A DNA stretch of 64,000 bases, from assembly GCF_016890225.1 (NCBI RefSeq), contig NZ_JAFELM010000016.1:62001-126000 (forward strand). The letters are read 5' to 3'. A program made the position numbers and the translations under genes. The notes beneath the pieces were generated by a model. The model was not told where the DNA came from and made no database searches. It worked only from the letters and a program-made list of their open reading frames with translations. Shown here piece after piece: positions 30,268 to 39,543 of this stretch. This DNA is from Bacillus suaedaesalsae. Lineage in GTDB: Bacteria > Bacillota > Bacilli > Bacillales > SA4. Positions within the stretch are counted from its first letter, which is position 1; each line of letters opens with the position of its first letter.

Positions 30268-32382
30268 TTAAGAAGCTAATTCCTTTGTATCACCACAAAC
30301 AGCCTTTTCTAAAATTTCGACTACGTCTAATGTTTGAACTTTATCTTCTACTTCTTTCGCCTTTGTACCATCACTGATCATTGTTAAGCAGTATGGACAT
30401 CCACTACTAATGACAGATGGATTCACAGCTAATGCCTGCTCTGTTCTCGCAACGTTAATACGAGTACCTGAATGTTCTTCCATCCACATTAATCCTCCAC
30501 CAGCTCCACAGCACATACCCGTTTCGCGGTTACGTTCCATTTCAACTAGCTTTACACCGGTAATTGCTTTTAAAATTTCACGTGGTGGATCATACACTTC
30601 GTTGTAGCGTCCTAAGTAACAAGAATCATGGAACGTAATCGTTTCATTAACTGCGTACTTAGGCTTTAATCGTCCGTCTCTTACTAACTCAGCCAGTAGC
30701 TCTGTATGGTGGTACACTTCAGCTTCTAATCCAAAATCAGGATATTCATTTTTAAAGATATTGTAAGCATGAGGATCGATTGTTACGATCTTCTTGACTT
30801 CATTCTTTTCAAATTCTTCAATATTCTTCGTTGCTAGCTCTTGGAATAAAAATTCATTTCCTAAGCGACGAGGAGTATCTCCAGAGTTCTTTTCTTTGTT
30901 TCCTAAAATCGCAAACTTCACACCAGCTTCATTTAAAAGCTTTGCAAAAGATAATGCAATCTTTTGGCTACGGTTATCATATGAACCCATTGAACCTACC
31001 CAGAATAGGTATTCAAACTCTTCACCTTGCTTGCTTAATTCTTTCACTGTTGGAACGACTACATCCTCGCGAGCTGTTCTCCAGTCTTCACGTTCTTTAC
31101 GGTTTAATCCCCACGGATTACCTTGACGCTCTATGTTTGTCATTGCACGTTGTGCATCCGCATCCATTTTACCTTCTGTTAATACTAAGTAACGACGAAG
31201 GTCAATAATTTTATCAACGTGTTCATTCATAACCGGACATTGGTCTTCACAGTTACGGCACGTTGTACACGCCCAAATTTCTTCTTCAGTAATTACTTCA
31301 CCGATTAAGCTTGGGCTGTACATATCAAGAGCACCTGCAGATTCTTCTACACCTTTACCAGAAGCCATCATTGCAATCTGATTACCTTGTGTGTTAGAAA
31401 AAGCTACAGCTGGTACCCATGGAGTACGTGATGTTACTGCCGCACCTGTATTCGTTAAGTGATCACGAAGCTTTAAAATTAAGTCCATTGGAGAAAGCAT
31501 TTTCCCTGTACCTGTTGCTGGACACATATTTGTACAGCGTCCACACTCAACGCAAGCATATAAATCGATTAATTGTGATTGAGTAAAATCTTCAATTTTC
31601 CCAACACCGAATGATTCTTGTGTTTCGTCTTCAAAATCAATTTTTTCTAGTTTTCCTGGTCTTGATAATCTGTTGAAAAATACGTTCGCAGGTCCTGCAA
31701 TTAAGTGAGCATGCTTGGATTGCGGCACATAAACTAAGAAAGTTAAAAGGAACAATAAGTGAATCCACCAAGCTACGTAAAACAGAACTATCGATGCAGT
31801 CTCACCAATTCCACTTAATAAAAAGGCAAAGCTAGATGCAATAGGTTCTGACCATGTTAATTCATGACCATGCCAGACGATTCCCATCCCGTTTCCGAAT
31901 AAAACAGATAGCATTAATCCACCAATGAATAGTAAAACTAACCCTGATTTGAAACCTCTTTTTAAGCGGACTAGTTTCTCAACATAACGTCTATAAAAAG
32001 CCCAAACTACCGCAATTAAAATCATTAATGAGATGATTTCTTGGAAGAATGTAAAACCTGGATATAATGGTCCTAACGGCAAGTGCGATCCGGGAACTAG
32101 ACCTTTCCAAATAAAATCAATCGCTCCGAATTGGACAAGAATAAAACCATAAAAGAACATAACATGTATAATTCCACTTTTTTTATCTTTTAATAGTTTT
32201 TTCTGACCAAAAACGTTAACCCAAATCTTCTCCATACGTTCTTTTAGTTTTCCATCAAATTCAACCTTTTTTCCTAGCTTAATGTAAGCAAGACGAGTTT
32301 GAATTAAGTACACAAACAAATGGACAGCGTAAGCGGTTACAAGTAAAAATGCAATGAAGTTAATCCATAATAGCGGATTCAT
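30268..32382 (-). CDS. fadF: FadF, iron-sulfur membrane reductase for acyl-CoA oxidation
   Basis: A 704-residue protein (YwjF). Residues 1-230 contain about six membrane helices resembling a cytochrome-b-like subunit. Two ferredoxin-type clusters follow (CVECGRCTNMCP and CTTCRNCEDQCP), then two CCG domains (HDSCYLGRYNE, GMCCGAGGG), as in heterodisulfide reductase D subunits. It is thought to take electrons from ETF during beta-oxidation and pass them to quinone. Its own promoter overlaps a FadR-like operator. In B. subtilis fadF is in the FadR regulon. Confidence 0.92.
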   Translation of the reverse strand: MNPLLWINFIAFLLVTAYAVHLFVYLIQTRLAYIKLGKKVEFDGKLKERMEKIWVNVFGQKKLLKDKKSGIIHVMFFYGFILVQFGAIDFIWKGLVPGSHLPLGPLYPGFTFFQEIISLMILIAVVWAFYRRYVEKLVRLKRGFKSGLVLLFIGGLMLSVLFGNGMGIVWHGHELTWSEPIASSFAFLLSGIGETASIVLFYVAWWIHLLFLLTFLVYVPQSKHAHLIAGPANVFFNRLSRPGKLEKIDFEDETQESFGVGKIEDFTQSQLIDLYACVECGRCTNMCPATGTGKMLSPMDLILKLRDHLTNTGAAVTSRTPWVPAVAFSNTQGNQIAMMASGKGVEESAGALDMYSPSLIGEVITEEEIWACTTCRNCEDQCPVMNEHVDKIIDLRRYLVLTEGKMDADAQRAMTNIERQGNPWGLNRKEREDWRTAREDVVVPTVKELSKQGEEFEYLFWVGSMGSYDNRSQKIALSFAKLLNEAGVKFAILGNKEKNSGDTPRRLGNEFLFQELATKNIEEFEKNEVKKIVTIDPHAYNIFKNEYPDFGLEAEVYHHTELLAELVRDGRLKPKYAVNETITFHDSCYLGRYNEVYDPPREILKAITGVKLVEMERNRETGMCCGAGGGLMWMEEHSGTRINVARTEQALAVNPSVISSGCPYCLTMISDGTKAKEVEDKVQTLDVVEILEKAVCGDTKELAS

Positions 32383-32499
32383 CGTTTAACCCCTTCCTTT
32401 AAAAAATGAAAGTTTTATTACTTCGTCAAGTTAGGAAACCCTTACATAACAAATAATTTAAACAGTAATAAATTTTCAGATTTTTATTTCTATACTTCC

Positions 32500-32527
32500 A
32501 TTATAATATGAATGAGCATTCAGTCAA
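32500..32527 (-). promoter_or_regulatory. Sigma-A promoter of fadF with FadR-like operator
   Basis: TTGACT (32522-32527), a 16-base spacer and perfect TATAAT (32500-32505) on the minus strand. The spacer and -35 are covered by TGAATGAGCATTCAGTCA (32509-32526), which fits the B. subtilis FadR operator pattern TGAMTGANTANTCANTCA with one mismatch. Repression relieved by long-chain acyl-CoA is the expected logic. Confidence 0.72.
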
Positions 32528-32617
32528 CACATTTTATTAATGAATCTTTTCCCATCCATTAGGGGAAGATAAAGTTTAGCGTTCAAGGTATGTGTGATGA
32601 TGTTAGGAGGCTCATGA

Positions 32618-33811
32618 ATGGCCATCTTCTTCCTTGTACTATTGATTATATTTATATGGATGATAGTTGATTACAAACTTGGCCGATTTTTTCATATTAG
32701 ACGTATGAAAAAGCGAAGCTATCCTACTCGTAAAAGTGATATTGCATTATTTATTACAGGGCAAAAGCTGTATGATGATTTATTTTATGAAATCAAAAAT
32801 GCGAAAAAGCACATTCATATTTTATTTTACATTGTGAAAGATGATAATATCAGTAATACCTTTCTAGAGCTATTAATGGATAAGGCGAAACAAGATGTTG
32901 AAGTAAGACTACTGTTAGATCGCATCGGTAGTGTGAATTTAACTAAACTCATGATTCAAAAGCTTAAAGATAGTGGTGTTCAATTTTCTTTTTGTCATGT
33001 TCCAAAACTTCCGTTTATTGTTTACTCGATTAATGAAAGAAATCACCGAAAAATTGCAGTGATAGATGGAAAAACCGGCTATGTTGGCGGATTTAATATT
33101 GGAAAGGAATACCTTGGACAAGACCCCAAGCTCGGGGATTGGAGAGATTACCATCTTCGCATTGTTGGGGAAGGAGTTCAGGATCTGCAGACGCAGTTCT
33201 TACAGGACTGGAAAAAAGCAACGAAGGAAAATGCATTGGATAATGATGCTTATTTTCCGCAGCAATTACCTGGAAAACATGAACATAGCATTGTTCCTAC
33301 ACACGGTGTTTTTCTTCAGGACGTATTTATTGATTTAATACGTGGAGCAAAATCTGAGATTATTATCGGTACTCCATACTTTATTCCAAGTCGTAAGCTA
33401 TTTAATGAGATTTTACAGGCTGCTAAAAGGGGCGTAAATGTTCATGTTATTGTTCCTATGAGAGCTGACCATCCCTTCGTAAAAGAAGCCGCCATACCGT
33501 ACTTCAAACCACTCTTGCAGGCAGGTTGCAACGTTTATCGTTATTATTATGGGTTCTTTCATGCAAAAGTCATTGTAGTGGATGGAGAGATATGTGATAT
33601 CGGAACCGCCAACTTTGATAAGCGCAGTTTATTTTTGAATCATGAAATTAATTGCATTATTACTGATAGACCATTCATTGATGAAGTACGAGAAAGCTTA
33701 TTGAGGGATATTGACTTTTCTGAAAAGGTAACGATGGATTTTCTGCAAAATCGCTCAATACTGCAAAGGCTAAAAGAAGTTTTTTCAAAACTTATATCAA
33801 AACTATTATAG
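32618..33811 (+). CDS. clsB: Minor cardiolipin synthase ClsB
   Basis: A 397-residue phospholipase D superfamily protein (YwjE) anchored by an N-terminal helix (residues 2-19). Both HKD motifs are intact: H143-K145-D150 (HRKIAVIDG) and H315-K317-D322 (HAKVIVVDG). It joins two phosphatidylglycerols into cardiolipin at the membrane. TTAGGAGGC precedes the ATG. uvsE follows closely and is probably co-transcribed, as in B. subtilis. Confidence 0.93.
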   Translation: MAIFFLVLLIIFIWMIVDYKLGRFFHIRRMKKRSYPTRKSDIALFITGQKLYDDLFYEIKNAKKHIHILFYIVKDDNISNTFLELLMDKAKQDVEVRLLLDRIGSVNLTKLMIQKLKDSGVQFSFCHVPKLPFIVYSINERNHRKIAVIDGKTGYVGGFNIGKEYLGQDPKLGDWRDYHLRIVGEGVQDLQTQFLQDWKKATKENALDNDAYFPQQLPGKHEHSIVPTHGVFLQDVFIDLIRGAKSEIIIGTPYFIPSRKLFNEILQAAKRGVNVHVIVPMRADHPFVKEAAIPYFKPLLQAGCNVYRYYYGFFHAKVIVVDGEICDIGTANFDKRSLFLNHEINCIITDRPFIDEVRESLLRDIDFSEKVTMDFLQNRSILQRLKEVFSKLISKLL

Positions 33812-33827
33812 ATATATGGAGAAAGTT

Positions 33828-34784
33828 ATGAGAATACGATTTGGGTATGTTTCCACAGCATTATCACTGTGGGAAAGCTCCCCCTCTAAAACAATCACCT
33901 TTACAAATTGGAAAAAGCTCATGAAAGAGGAAAGAATTCCTCGATTAGTGGAACTCGCTAAACTGAACCTTCACAACACAAAACGGGCGCTCATGTACAA
34001 TGTTGCACATGAAATCGATTTATACCGCCTTTCCTCGTCTATTGTTCCGCTTGCGACACATCCAGAAGTAAACTGGGACTATATGAGCGACTTAAAAGAG
34101 GAACTTAAGGATATTGGTGAGTTTGTAAAAACACATAAACTGAGACTTAGCTTTCACCCAAACCAGTATACTCTTTTTACAAGTGATAAAAAGCAAGTCA
34201 CGTTAAATGCAGTTAAAGATATGGAGTATCACTATAACGTACTTAAAGGGATGACCATTGAAGATGCCTCCCTCATTAACATTCATGTTGGCGGAGCATA
34301 TGGCGATAAAGAGGAAGCCCTTAAACGATTTAACAAGAACATTCAGCTTTTGCCTACTGATGTGAAAGGTCGGATGACATTAGAAAACGACGACAAAACC
34401 TACACAATGGCAGAAACACTTGCCGTTTGTAGAGAGCATTCCATACCGTTAATGTTTGATTACCATCACCATATGGCTAACCTTAGTGAGGAAAGTTTAG
34501 AAGAGCTATTACCTTCCGTTTTTGAAACATGGGATCACTTCGGATTGATTCCAAAGGTACATATCTCTTCACCAAAAACCGAAAAACAATTTAGACATCA
34601 CGCTGACTTTGTAGATTTAGAATTCATTCTACCTTTTTTAAAAGTTGCTAAATCAATCGGAAGAGACTTTGATATTATGATTGAAGCGAAGGAAAAGGAT
34701 CGAGCTGCCCTAAAGCTAGTCGAAGATATTTCTAGCATAAGAGGTATAAAGAGAGTTCGTGGCGGCGCAATCGAGTGGAAATGA
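33828..34784 (+). CDS. uvsE: UV DNA damage endonuclease UvsE
   Basis: A 318-residue TIM-barrel nuclease (YwjD) that nicks 5' of UV photoproducts. [64 protein letters not shown] and [10 protein letters not shown] contain metal ligands. The ATG at 33828 has GGAGAAAG upstream at seven bases; the in-frame ATG at 33816 has none. It lies 16 bases after clsB. Confidence 0.93.
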   Translation: MRIRFGYVSTALSLWESSPSKTITFTNWKKLMKEERIPRLVELAKLNLHNTKRALMYNVAHEIDLYRLSSSIVPLATHPEVNWDYMSDLKEELKDIGEFVKTHKLRLSFHPNQYTLFTSDKKQVTLNAVKDMEYHYNVLKGMTIEDASLINIHVGGAYGDKEEALKRFNKNIQLLPTDVKGRMTLENDDKTYTMAETLAVCREHSIPLMFDYHHHMANLSEESLEELLPSVFETWDHFGLIPKVHISSPKTEKQFRHHADFVDLEFILPFLKVAKSIGRDFDIMIEAKEKDRAALKLVEDISSIRGIKRVRGGAIEWK

Positions 34785-34815
34785 AAATCCCTCCTCTTTA
34801 ATGAGAAGGGATTTT
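34784..34815. terminator. Convergent terminator between uvsE and XapX gene
   Basis: AAAATCCCTCCTC pairs with GAGAAGGGATTTT, with one wobble on the minus strand, flanked by A and T runs on either side, so it can serve both genes. Confidence 0.8.
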
Positions 34816-34822
34816 TGGTTTA

Positions 34823-34999
34823 TTATTTTACCCAAGGTAATAGTGGTGATACCCACATGAATAATTTAAAACCAAGATAAACACCTACAATACCGGTTAC
34901 TCCCGCTAACGCTGGTGGTGCAGGAATCGGTAAGCGTAATAAAGCAAATAAAAAACCTACAATAACACCTGTGATAAGTGCTAAGAAGACTTCTCTCAT
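34823..34999 (-). CDS. XapX domain membrane protein, 58 residues
   Basis: A small frame starting MREVFLALITGVIVGFLFAL and continuing RLPIPAPPALAGVTGIVGVY to ...SPLLPWVK. The PIPAPPALAGVTGIVG block between two membrane helices is the signature of XapX (DUF1427) proteins, whose function is not well known. It is convergent with uvsE. AAGGATG lies about ten bases before the ATG. Short length makes it easy to miss. Confidence 0.82.
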   Translation of the reverse strand: MREVFLALITGVIVGFLFALLRLPIPAPPALAGVTGIVGVYLGFKLFMWVSPLLPWVK

Positions 35000-35147
35000 T
35001 CTTCAAACATCCTTCCATTTTTCACATTCTAAGTTTTACTATTATAAGTATGACCTAATTTTGTGGTCATAACTCTCAAAAAAAGAAAGCGCACCAGTCA
35101 TATGCTTCGACTGGGCGCCACATATTTCCGGAACCAAAAATTAATAA

Positions 35148-35454
35148 GAGGTTGGGACAAAACTAAAACACGATACTCTAAAGACGAACAATTTCAAATT
35201 AGATAGCCTTTTAATACAGCTGTTAATTTCCGTGCAAGACTTCGCTTTCCGTGGGCGGTTGGTGAGCCTCCTCAGTCGTTCCTCCCTGCGGGGTCTCACC
35301 TAACTCGCTTCTCCCGCAGGAGTCTTCGTCTTGCACTCCAATTAACAGCAAGAACATACCTTAAAACAAAACGTAGTCTCTAACAATACAAATAAAAAAA
35401 TCCGAACTCATTCAAATCCTATTAAACGAATTTGAGATGATTGTTCGGATTTTT
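35148..35454. repeat. Composite structured repeat, copy A
   Basis: The left module starts GAGGTTGGGACAAAACTAAA. The core at 35220-35348 is enclosed by CTGTTAATT (35220-35228) and AATTAACAG (35340-35348), with a second stem GTGCAAGAC (35232-35240) and GTCTTGCAC (35328-35336). The right module is a long hairpin with TCCGAAC and GTTCGGA (35394-35454) and flanking A and T runs. The right module probably terminates the NCS2 gene. Confidence 0.8.
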
Positions 35455-35494
35455 CTTCGCCAAAAATACTTTTGGCCAAGCCTTTTAGCTTTCA

Positions 35495-36796
35495 TTAACT
35501 CATCACATGCAAGATAAAGTTAATCAAAAATAGTGTCGCGATTACGAGTAATATTAATGAAACCTCTTTACCTCTACCTGTAGCAAACTTAAGAATTGGA
35601 TATAAGATGAATCCAATTGCAATACCATCAGCGATGCTGTAAGTAAAAGGAATCATAGCAATAATAAGAATAGCCGGGAAACTCTCTGTTAAATCTTCTA
35701 AATCTAGATTGCGAATATTTTGGAGCATTAATCCACCAATGATAATCAAGATCGGTGCAATTGCACTATTTGGAATTAATTTAATAACAGGGATGACAAA
35801 TACGGACAGTAAAAACAAAAGTCCTGTTGTTACTGAGGTTAGTCCTGTTCTGCCTCCCGCAGCCATACTGGCAGCACTCTCGACACTTGATACAGTCGGG
35901 CTTGTTCCGAACAACCCTGATAGCATGGCTGATATAGAATTCATTTGAAACGCACGAGCAAATTTTTCATTTCGCTCAATGAACGCTACATGACCATGAA
36001 CAAGTCCTATATTCTCAAAAACAATAACCATCGTTAGTGAGAAAACAGCGATCCAAAAGGTGGACGATAAAATCTTGGCAAAGGACATTGCGCTGAATAC
36101 TTCCATATAGTCAGCTAGAGAGAATTCTTCTCCAGCAGGCTGCGCGAAGTCAATGATACCAAATAAGGATCCAATAATTGTCCCCAAAACGATTGTAATT
36201 AAGAAGTTTCCTGGTATATTGCGTATAAACAATATTAGCGCAATTAGAAAAGTCACAATTGTTGAAAGAACTAAAGGCTCTCCTAACTCACCCAGTTGGA
36301 TAATTGAATTTGTTCCTTTCTCTACAATTCCACCCTTCTCAAGACCAATCAATATCAAAAACATTCCAAGTCCAACCGAAATCGCCTCTTTTAAGGAGTG
36401 CGGAATTGAATCGCTTAGCGTTTTTGAAAAGCGAGAAAATGCAACCAGCATAAAAATGAGACCGGAAACAAATACGACAGCTAATGCTTCCTGCCATGAT
36501 AATCCCATTGATTGGACCATTGTGTAGGAAAACAACGCATTAATGCCCATCCCTGGTACAAGGAGTATGGGTACATTCGCAAAAAAGCCCATAAGCAAAC
36601 AACCGACAACTGATGTAAAAATAGTTGCTAATATTGCCCCTTCCATTGGTATCCCAGCTTCAGATAAAATGAGAGAATTGACAGCAATGATGTATACGAT
36701 TGTAAAAAAGCCAATTGTTCCTGCCATTACCTCTCGTTTAGCTGTTGTCTTATTTTGCTCAAGCTGAAATTGCCTGTATAACCATTTGTTTTTCAT
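35495..36796 (-). CDS. NCS2 family purine permease (PbuG/PbuO type)
   Basis: A 433-residue AzgA-like transporter with about 12 to 14 membrane helices. Conserved segments are GTIGFFTIVYIIAVN near the N-terminus, LVPGMGINALFSYT, and SVESAASMAAGGRTGLTSV, which separates the AzgA group from the uracil/xanthine group. Hypoxanthine, guanine or adenine import by proton symport is expected. The ATG ending at 36796 follows AAAGGTAG. I saw no purine riboswitch upstream. Confidence 0.87.
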   Translation of the reverse strand: MKNKWLYRQFQLEQNKTTAKREVMAGTIGFFTIVYIIAVNSLILSEAGIPMEGAILATIFTSVVGCLLMGFFANVPILLVPGMGINALFSYTMVQSMGLSWQEALAVVFVSGLIFMLVAFSRFSKTLSDSIPHSLKEAISVGLGMFLILIGLEKGGIVEKGTNSIIQLGELGEPLVLSTIVTFLIALILFIRNIPGNFLITIVLGTIIGSLFGIIDFAQPAGEEFSLADYMEVFSAMSFAKILSSTFWIAVFSLTMVIVFENIGLVHGHVAFIERNEKFARAFQMNSISAMLSGLFGTSPTVSSVESAASMAAGGRTGLTSVTTGLLFLLSVFVIPVIKLIPNSAIAPILIIIGGLMLQNIRNLDLEDLTESFPAILIIAMIPFTYSIADGIAIGFILYPILKFATGRGKEVSLILLVIATLFLINFILHVMS

Positions 36797-36978
36797 GATG
36801 CTACTACCTTTATTCAATTAGCCCTCTCCCTACCCGCTCTCTATAAAGAAAGCCACAAAATAACATTTTAACAGAAACTCTTCTTATTGAAAATAGATTA
36901 GAATACTTGGCCAAGAGCAGATCATTCGAAGCTGGAGATTACCTATGGTTTACCTCATCCTTTCTTACGCGCAAAAAA

Positions 36979-37022
36979 GGGAAGTCTTACAATGCCTTTA
37001 CTTAGCATTATGAGAACTTCCC
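36979..37022 (-). terminator. argS terminator
   Basis: On the minus strand GGGAAGTTCTCATAATGC pairs with GCATTGTAAGACTTCCC (with internal mismatches) and is followed by six T, 30 bases after the argS stop. Confidence 0.85.
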
Positions 37023-37051
37023 AATTTTTATAAATTGTTTAAATAGACACA

Positions 37052-38719
37052 CTACATTTTTTCTGGAGCAGAAACTCCAATTAATGATAATGCATTTTTT
37101 AATGTTATTTGAACAGCCTTCATTAATGCATAACGAACTTTACTTAATTCAAGCTTTTCAGCATCTAACACCTTCTCCGCATTGTAGAAGCTATGAAGTG
37201 CTGTAGCTAATTCAAATACATAGTTTGTAATTCTGTGAGGCATGCGTTTCTCTGCTGCTTCTGTAACAGCTGCCGGGAATTCCCCTAACTTCTTAAGTAG
37301 TTCATATTCTTTTTCTGATGTAACAAGATCCAGATTCAGATCTGAGCCTTGTAGGTTCATCTCTTCACCTTGTCGTAAAATACTGCATATACGTGCATGC
37401 GCATATTGAGCATAGAAGACTGGGTTTTCGTTTGATTTCGAAACAGCTAAGTCCATGTCAAAATCCATATGAGAATCAGCACTTCTCATGGCGAAGAAGT
37501 ATCTCATCGCGTCTACTCCAACTTCATCCATTAATTCACGGAGTGTAACAGCCTTTCCTGTACGCTTTGACATTTTTACTTTTTCACCGTTTTGGTATAG
37601 TTGAACCATTTGAATGATTTCAACTTCAAGTACATCTGCACCGTACCCTAGTGATTGAATCGCCGCTTTCATACGAGGGATATAACCGTGGTGGTCCGCT
37701 CCCCAAACGTTGATTAACTTATCGTGCCCTCGTTCAATCTTATCCTTATGGTACGCAATATCTGGCGTTAAGTATGTGTAAGAGCCGTCATTTTTAATTA
37801 ATACACGGTTCTTGTCATCACCGTAGTCCATAGAACGCAACCACGTTGCACCCTCTTCTTCAAAAATCATTCCCTGCTCTTTTAGCTTCGCAAGTGCTTG
37901 ATCTATTTTTCCGTTCTCATATAAAGATGTCTCAGAGAACCAAACATCAAATGGAACACGGAAGCTGTCTAAGTCCTTCTGAAGCTTTTTAAGTTCATAT
38001 TTCAAACCGTACGAACGGAAAAATTCATATCGCTCTTCATCTGACTTCGATTCATACTGGTCACCGTACTCACTTGCAAGTTGTTTTCCGATTTCAATAA
38101 TATCTGCTCCATGGTAGCCATCTTCCGGCATAGGCTTGTCCTGACCAAGCGCCTGGAAATAACGAGCTTCTACAGAAAGAGCTAAGTTGTGAATTTGATT
38201 ACCTGCATCATTTATGTAATATTCTCGTGTTACGGAATAGCCTGCTTTTGCAAGAATATTACTTAATGAATCCCCTACTGCGGCACCACGAGCATGTCCT
38301 AAGTGAAGGTCACCTGTTGGATTTGCCGATACAAACTCAACATTGACTTTTACATTATTGCCTGCCTTTGTTTCACCGTAACTGTCTCCTGCATCAACGA
38401 TCGTTGGAATTAAATCTGCTAAGTAACGGTTGTTCATGTAAAAGTTAATAAAGCCGGGTCCAGCAATTTCTATCTTTTCAATTGAAGCTTTTGATTTGTC
38501 AAAGTTGTTCACAAGCTCTTCTGCAATCACACGTGGTGCTTTTTTCGCTACACGTGCCAGCTGCATAGCCATATTTGTCGCATAGTCACCGTGAGCCTTT
38601 TCTTTTGGTAATTCTAAAACAACTTCAGGTATTTCTTCAGCATTAGCAAGACCTGCTTTTATAACTGCTTCTTTAATCTCTGCTTTTAACCGATCCTTTA
38701 CTTGATCGACAACGTTCAT
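37052..38719 (-). CDS. argS: Arginyl-tRNA synthetase
   Basis: A 555-residue class Ia synthetase. The N-terminal Add-1 domain for the tRNA D-loop (about 1-115) is present, HLGH is at 139-142, KMSKRTGK stands for the KMSKS loop, and the DALR anticodon domain ends the protein ([21 protein letters not shown]). It follows ywiB with a 3-base gap, as in B. subtilis. No T-box leader is seen. Confidence 0.97.
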   Translation of the reverse strand: MNVVDQVKDRLKAEIKEAVIKAGLANAEEIPEVVLELPKEKAHGDYATNMAMQLARVAKKAPRVIAEELVNNFDKSKASIEKIEIAGPGFINFYMNNRYLADLIPTIVDAGDSYGETKAGNNVKVNVEFVSANPTGDLHLGHARGAAVGDSLSNILAKAGYSVTREYYINDAGNQIHNLALSVEARYFQALGQDKPMPEDGYHGADIIEIGKQLASEYGDQYESKSDEERYEFFRSYGLKYELKKLQKDLDSFRVPFDVWFSETSLYENGKIDQALAKLKEQGMIFEEEGATWLRSMDYGDDKNRVLIKNDGSYTYLTPDIAYHKDKIERGHDKLINVWGADHHGYIPRMKAAIQSLGYGADVLEVEIIQMVQLYQNGEKVKMSKRTGKAVTLRELMDEVGVDAMRYFFAMRSADSHMDFDMDLAVSKSNENPVFYAQYAHARICSILRQGEEMNLQGSDLNLDLVTSEKEYELLKKLGEFPAAVTEAAEKRMPHRITNYVFELATALHSFYNAEKVLDAEKLELSKVRYALMKAVQITLKNALSLIGVSAPEKM

Positions 38720-38722
38720 TGT

Positions 38723-39157
38723 CTATTCCTCCTTAAATGCTATATGTAACAAGTATGTTCCGACTTCCTCGCCTCTCATACTAAGTCTATAGGTTAATCG
38801 AAAGAACCCCGTGCGATTTTGTTCGTCCCATTCATGAGAGATGTCATCCGTAGTTGCCGTTACTTCTAATTTAATATGAGGTGTTTCATGAATTCCTTTT
38901 GTCTTGTTATGTAGTCGAAACGGAATTCTCATATTTACCGAGCCACTTCTACGAATCCATGCTTCATCTCCGCCGAAGCGAACTGTCGTTTTCACGGGAC
39001 CCTGCTCCTCTATTTTCTCCTCAAACAACAAAAAACTTTTATGATCCTTTATGTAGTATAGACCATTTGTCTCAAAAGAAAAATGCGCCTTCTCGTCCTG
39101 GTCTTGAATATCACTAGAAAAGGTAATGTGCACAGGAATACCATTCATCTGTTGCAT
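38723..39157 (-). CDS. ywiB: YwiB, DUF1934 beta-barrel protein
   Basis: A 144-residue protein of the DUF1934 family with a calycin-like beta-barrel pattern: PVHITFSSDIQDQDEKAHFSF, TTVRFGGDEAWIRRSGSVNM and a C-terminal GEEVGTYLLHIAFKEE. Function is unknown. It is the first gene of the ywiB-argS pair and conserved next to argS in Bacillus. Confidence 0.88.
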   Translation of the reverse strand: MQQMNGIPVHITFSSDIQDQDEKAHFSFETNGLYYIKDHKSFLLFEEKIEEQGPVKTTVRFGGDEAWIRRSGSVNMRIPFRLHNKTKGIHETPHIKLEVTATTDDISHEWDEQNRTGFFRLTYRLSMRGEEVGTYLLHIAFKEE

Positions 39158-39257
39158 ACGTTCACGTCCTTATCCGTTATCCCGGTATAAACCGTCCGTA
39201 ATTCCCCACTTAAAACCCTTTTGTGGAGATGATGATTAGCTAACACCCCGATTGTTT

Positions 39258-39380
39258 CGCACGCAGGATGGTGGTCACTTAGGTGTTGCCATAGGCCTAC
39301 TCACGCAGGATGTGCTAACTTCTGTGTTGCTGACAGGACGTCAACGCTCTTAACAGAAGTTCCACTGTTAACCTAAGTTC
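39258..39380. repeat. Structured element, copy 1 (nested stems)
   Basis: Inverted pairs are nested: ACTTAGGT (39277-39284) with ACCTAAGT (39371-39378), and inside it ACTTCTGT (39318-39325) with ACAGAAGT (39353-39360). ACGCAGGATG occurs twice (39271 and 39304 regions). The minus-strand core CAACAC...AGCACATCCTG resembles the element at 60.3 kb. It sits upstream of ywiB, in a gap with no gene. Confidence 0.6.
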
Positions 39381-39479
39381 CTCTTTCCATCTATGGAATA
39401 CCATCACTCATGGAAATTTCACTTTATAACTTAATAAGTATATAGATTTCTATGAAGAAGTTCAATATCAAGAGTTTTT

Positions 39480-39510
39480 ATTCGACAAAATCCGGGTGGT
39501 GCCTGGCACC
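39480..39510. repeat. REP palindrome, copy 5 (truncated)
   Basis: ATTCGACA is followed by AATCCGGGTGGTGCC and GGCACC; the second CACCCGG arm is replaced by the terminator of the permease gene. This is the same family as the RAYT-flanking copy 3. Confidence 0.85.
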
Positions 39511-39513
39511 AAA

Positions 39514-39535
39514 AAACCCAGCATATGCTGGGTTT
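39514..39535 (-). terminator. Terminator after the DppC-like permease
   Basis: A 22-base perfect palindrome, AAACCCAGCAT and its complement, nine bases beyond the permease stop, fused to REP copy 5. Confidence 0.75.
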
Positions 39536-39543
39536 GGCAAATA

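Noticed and set aside
36797-37051. Possible purine riboswitch before the NCS2 permease
   Set aside because: The conserved loop sequences of the purine aptamer are not present; the gap contains the argS terminator.
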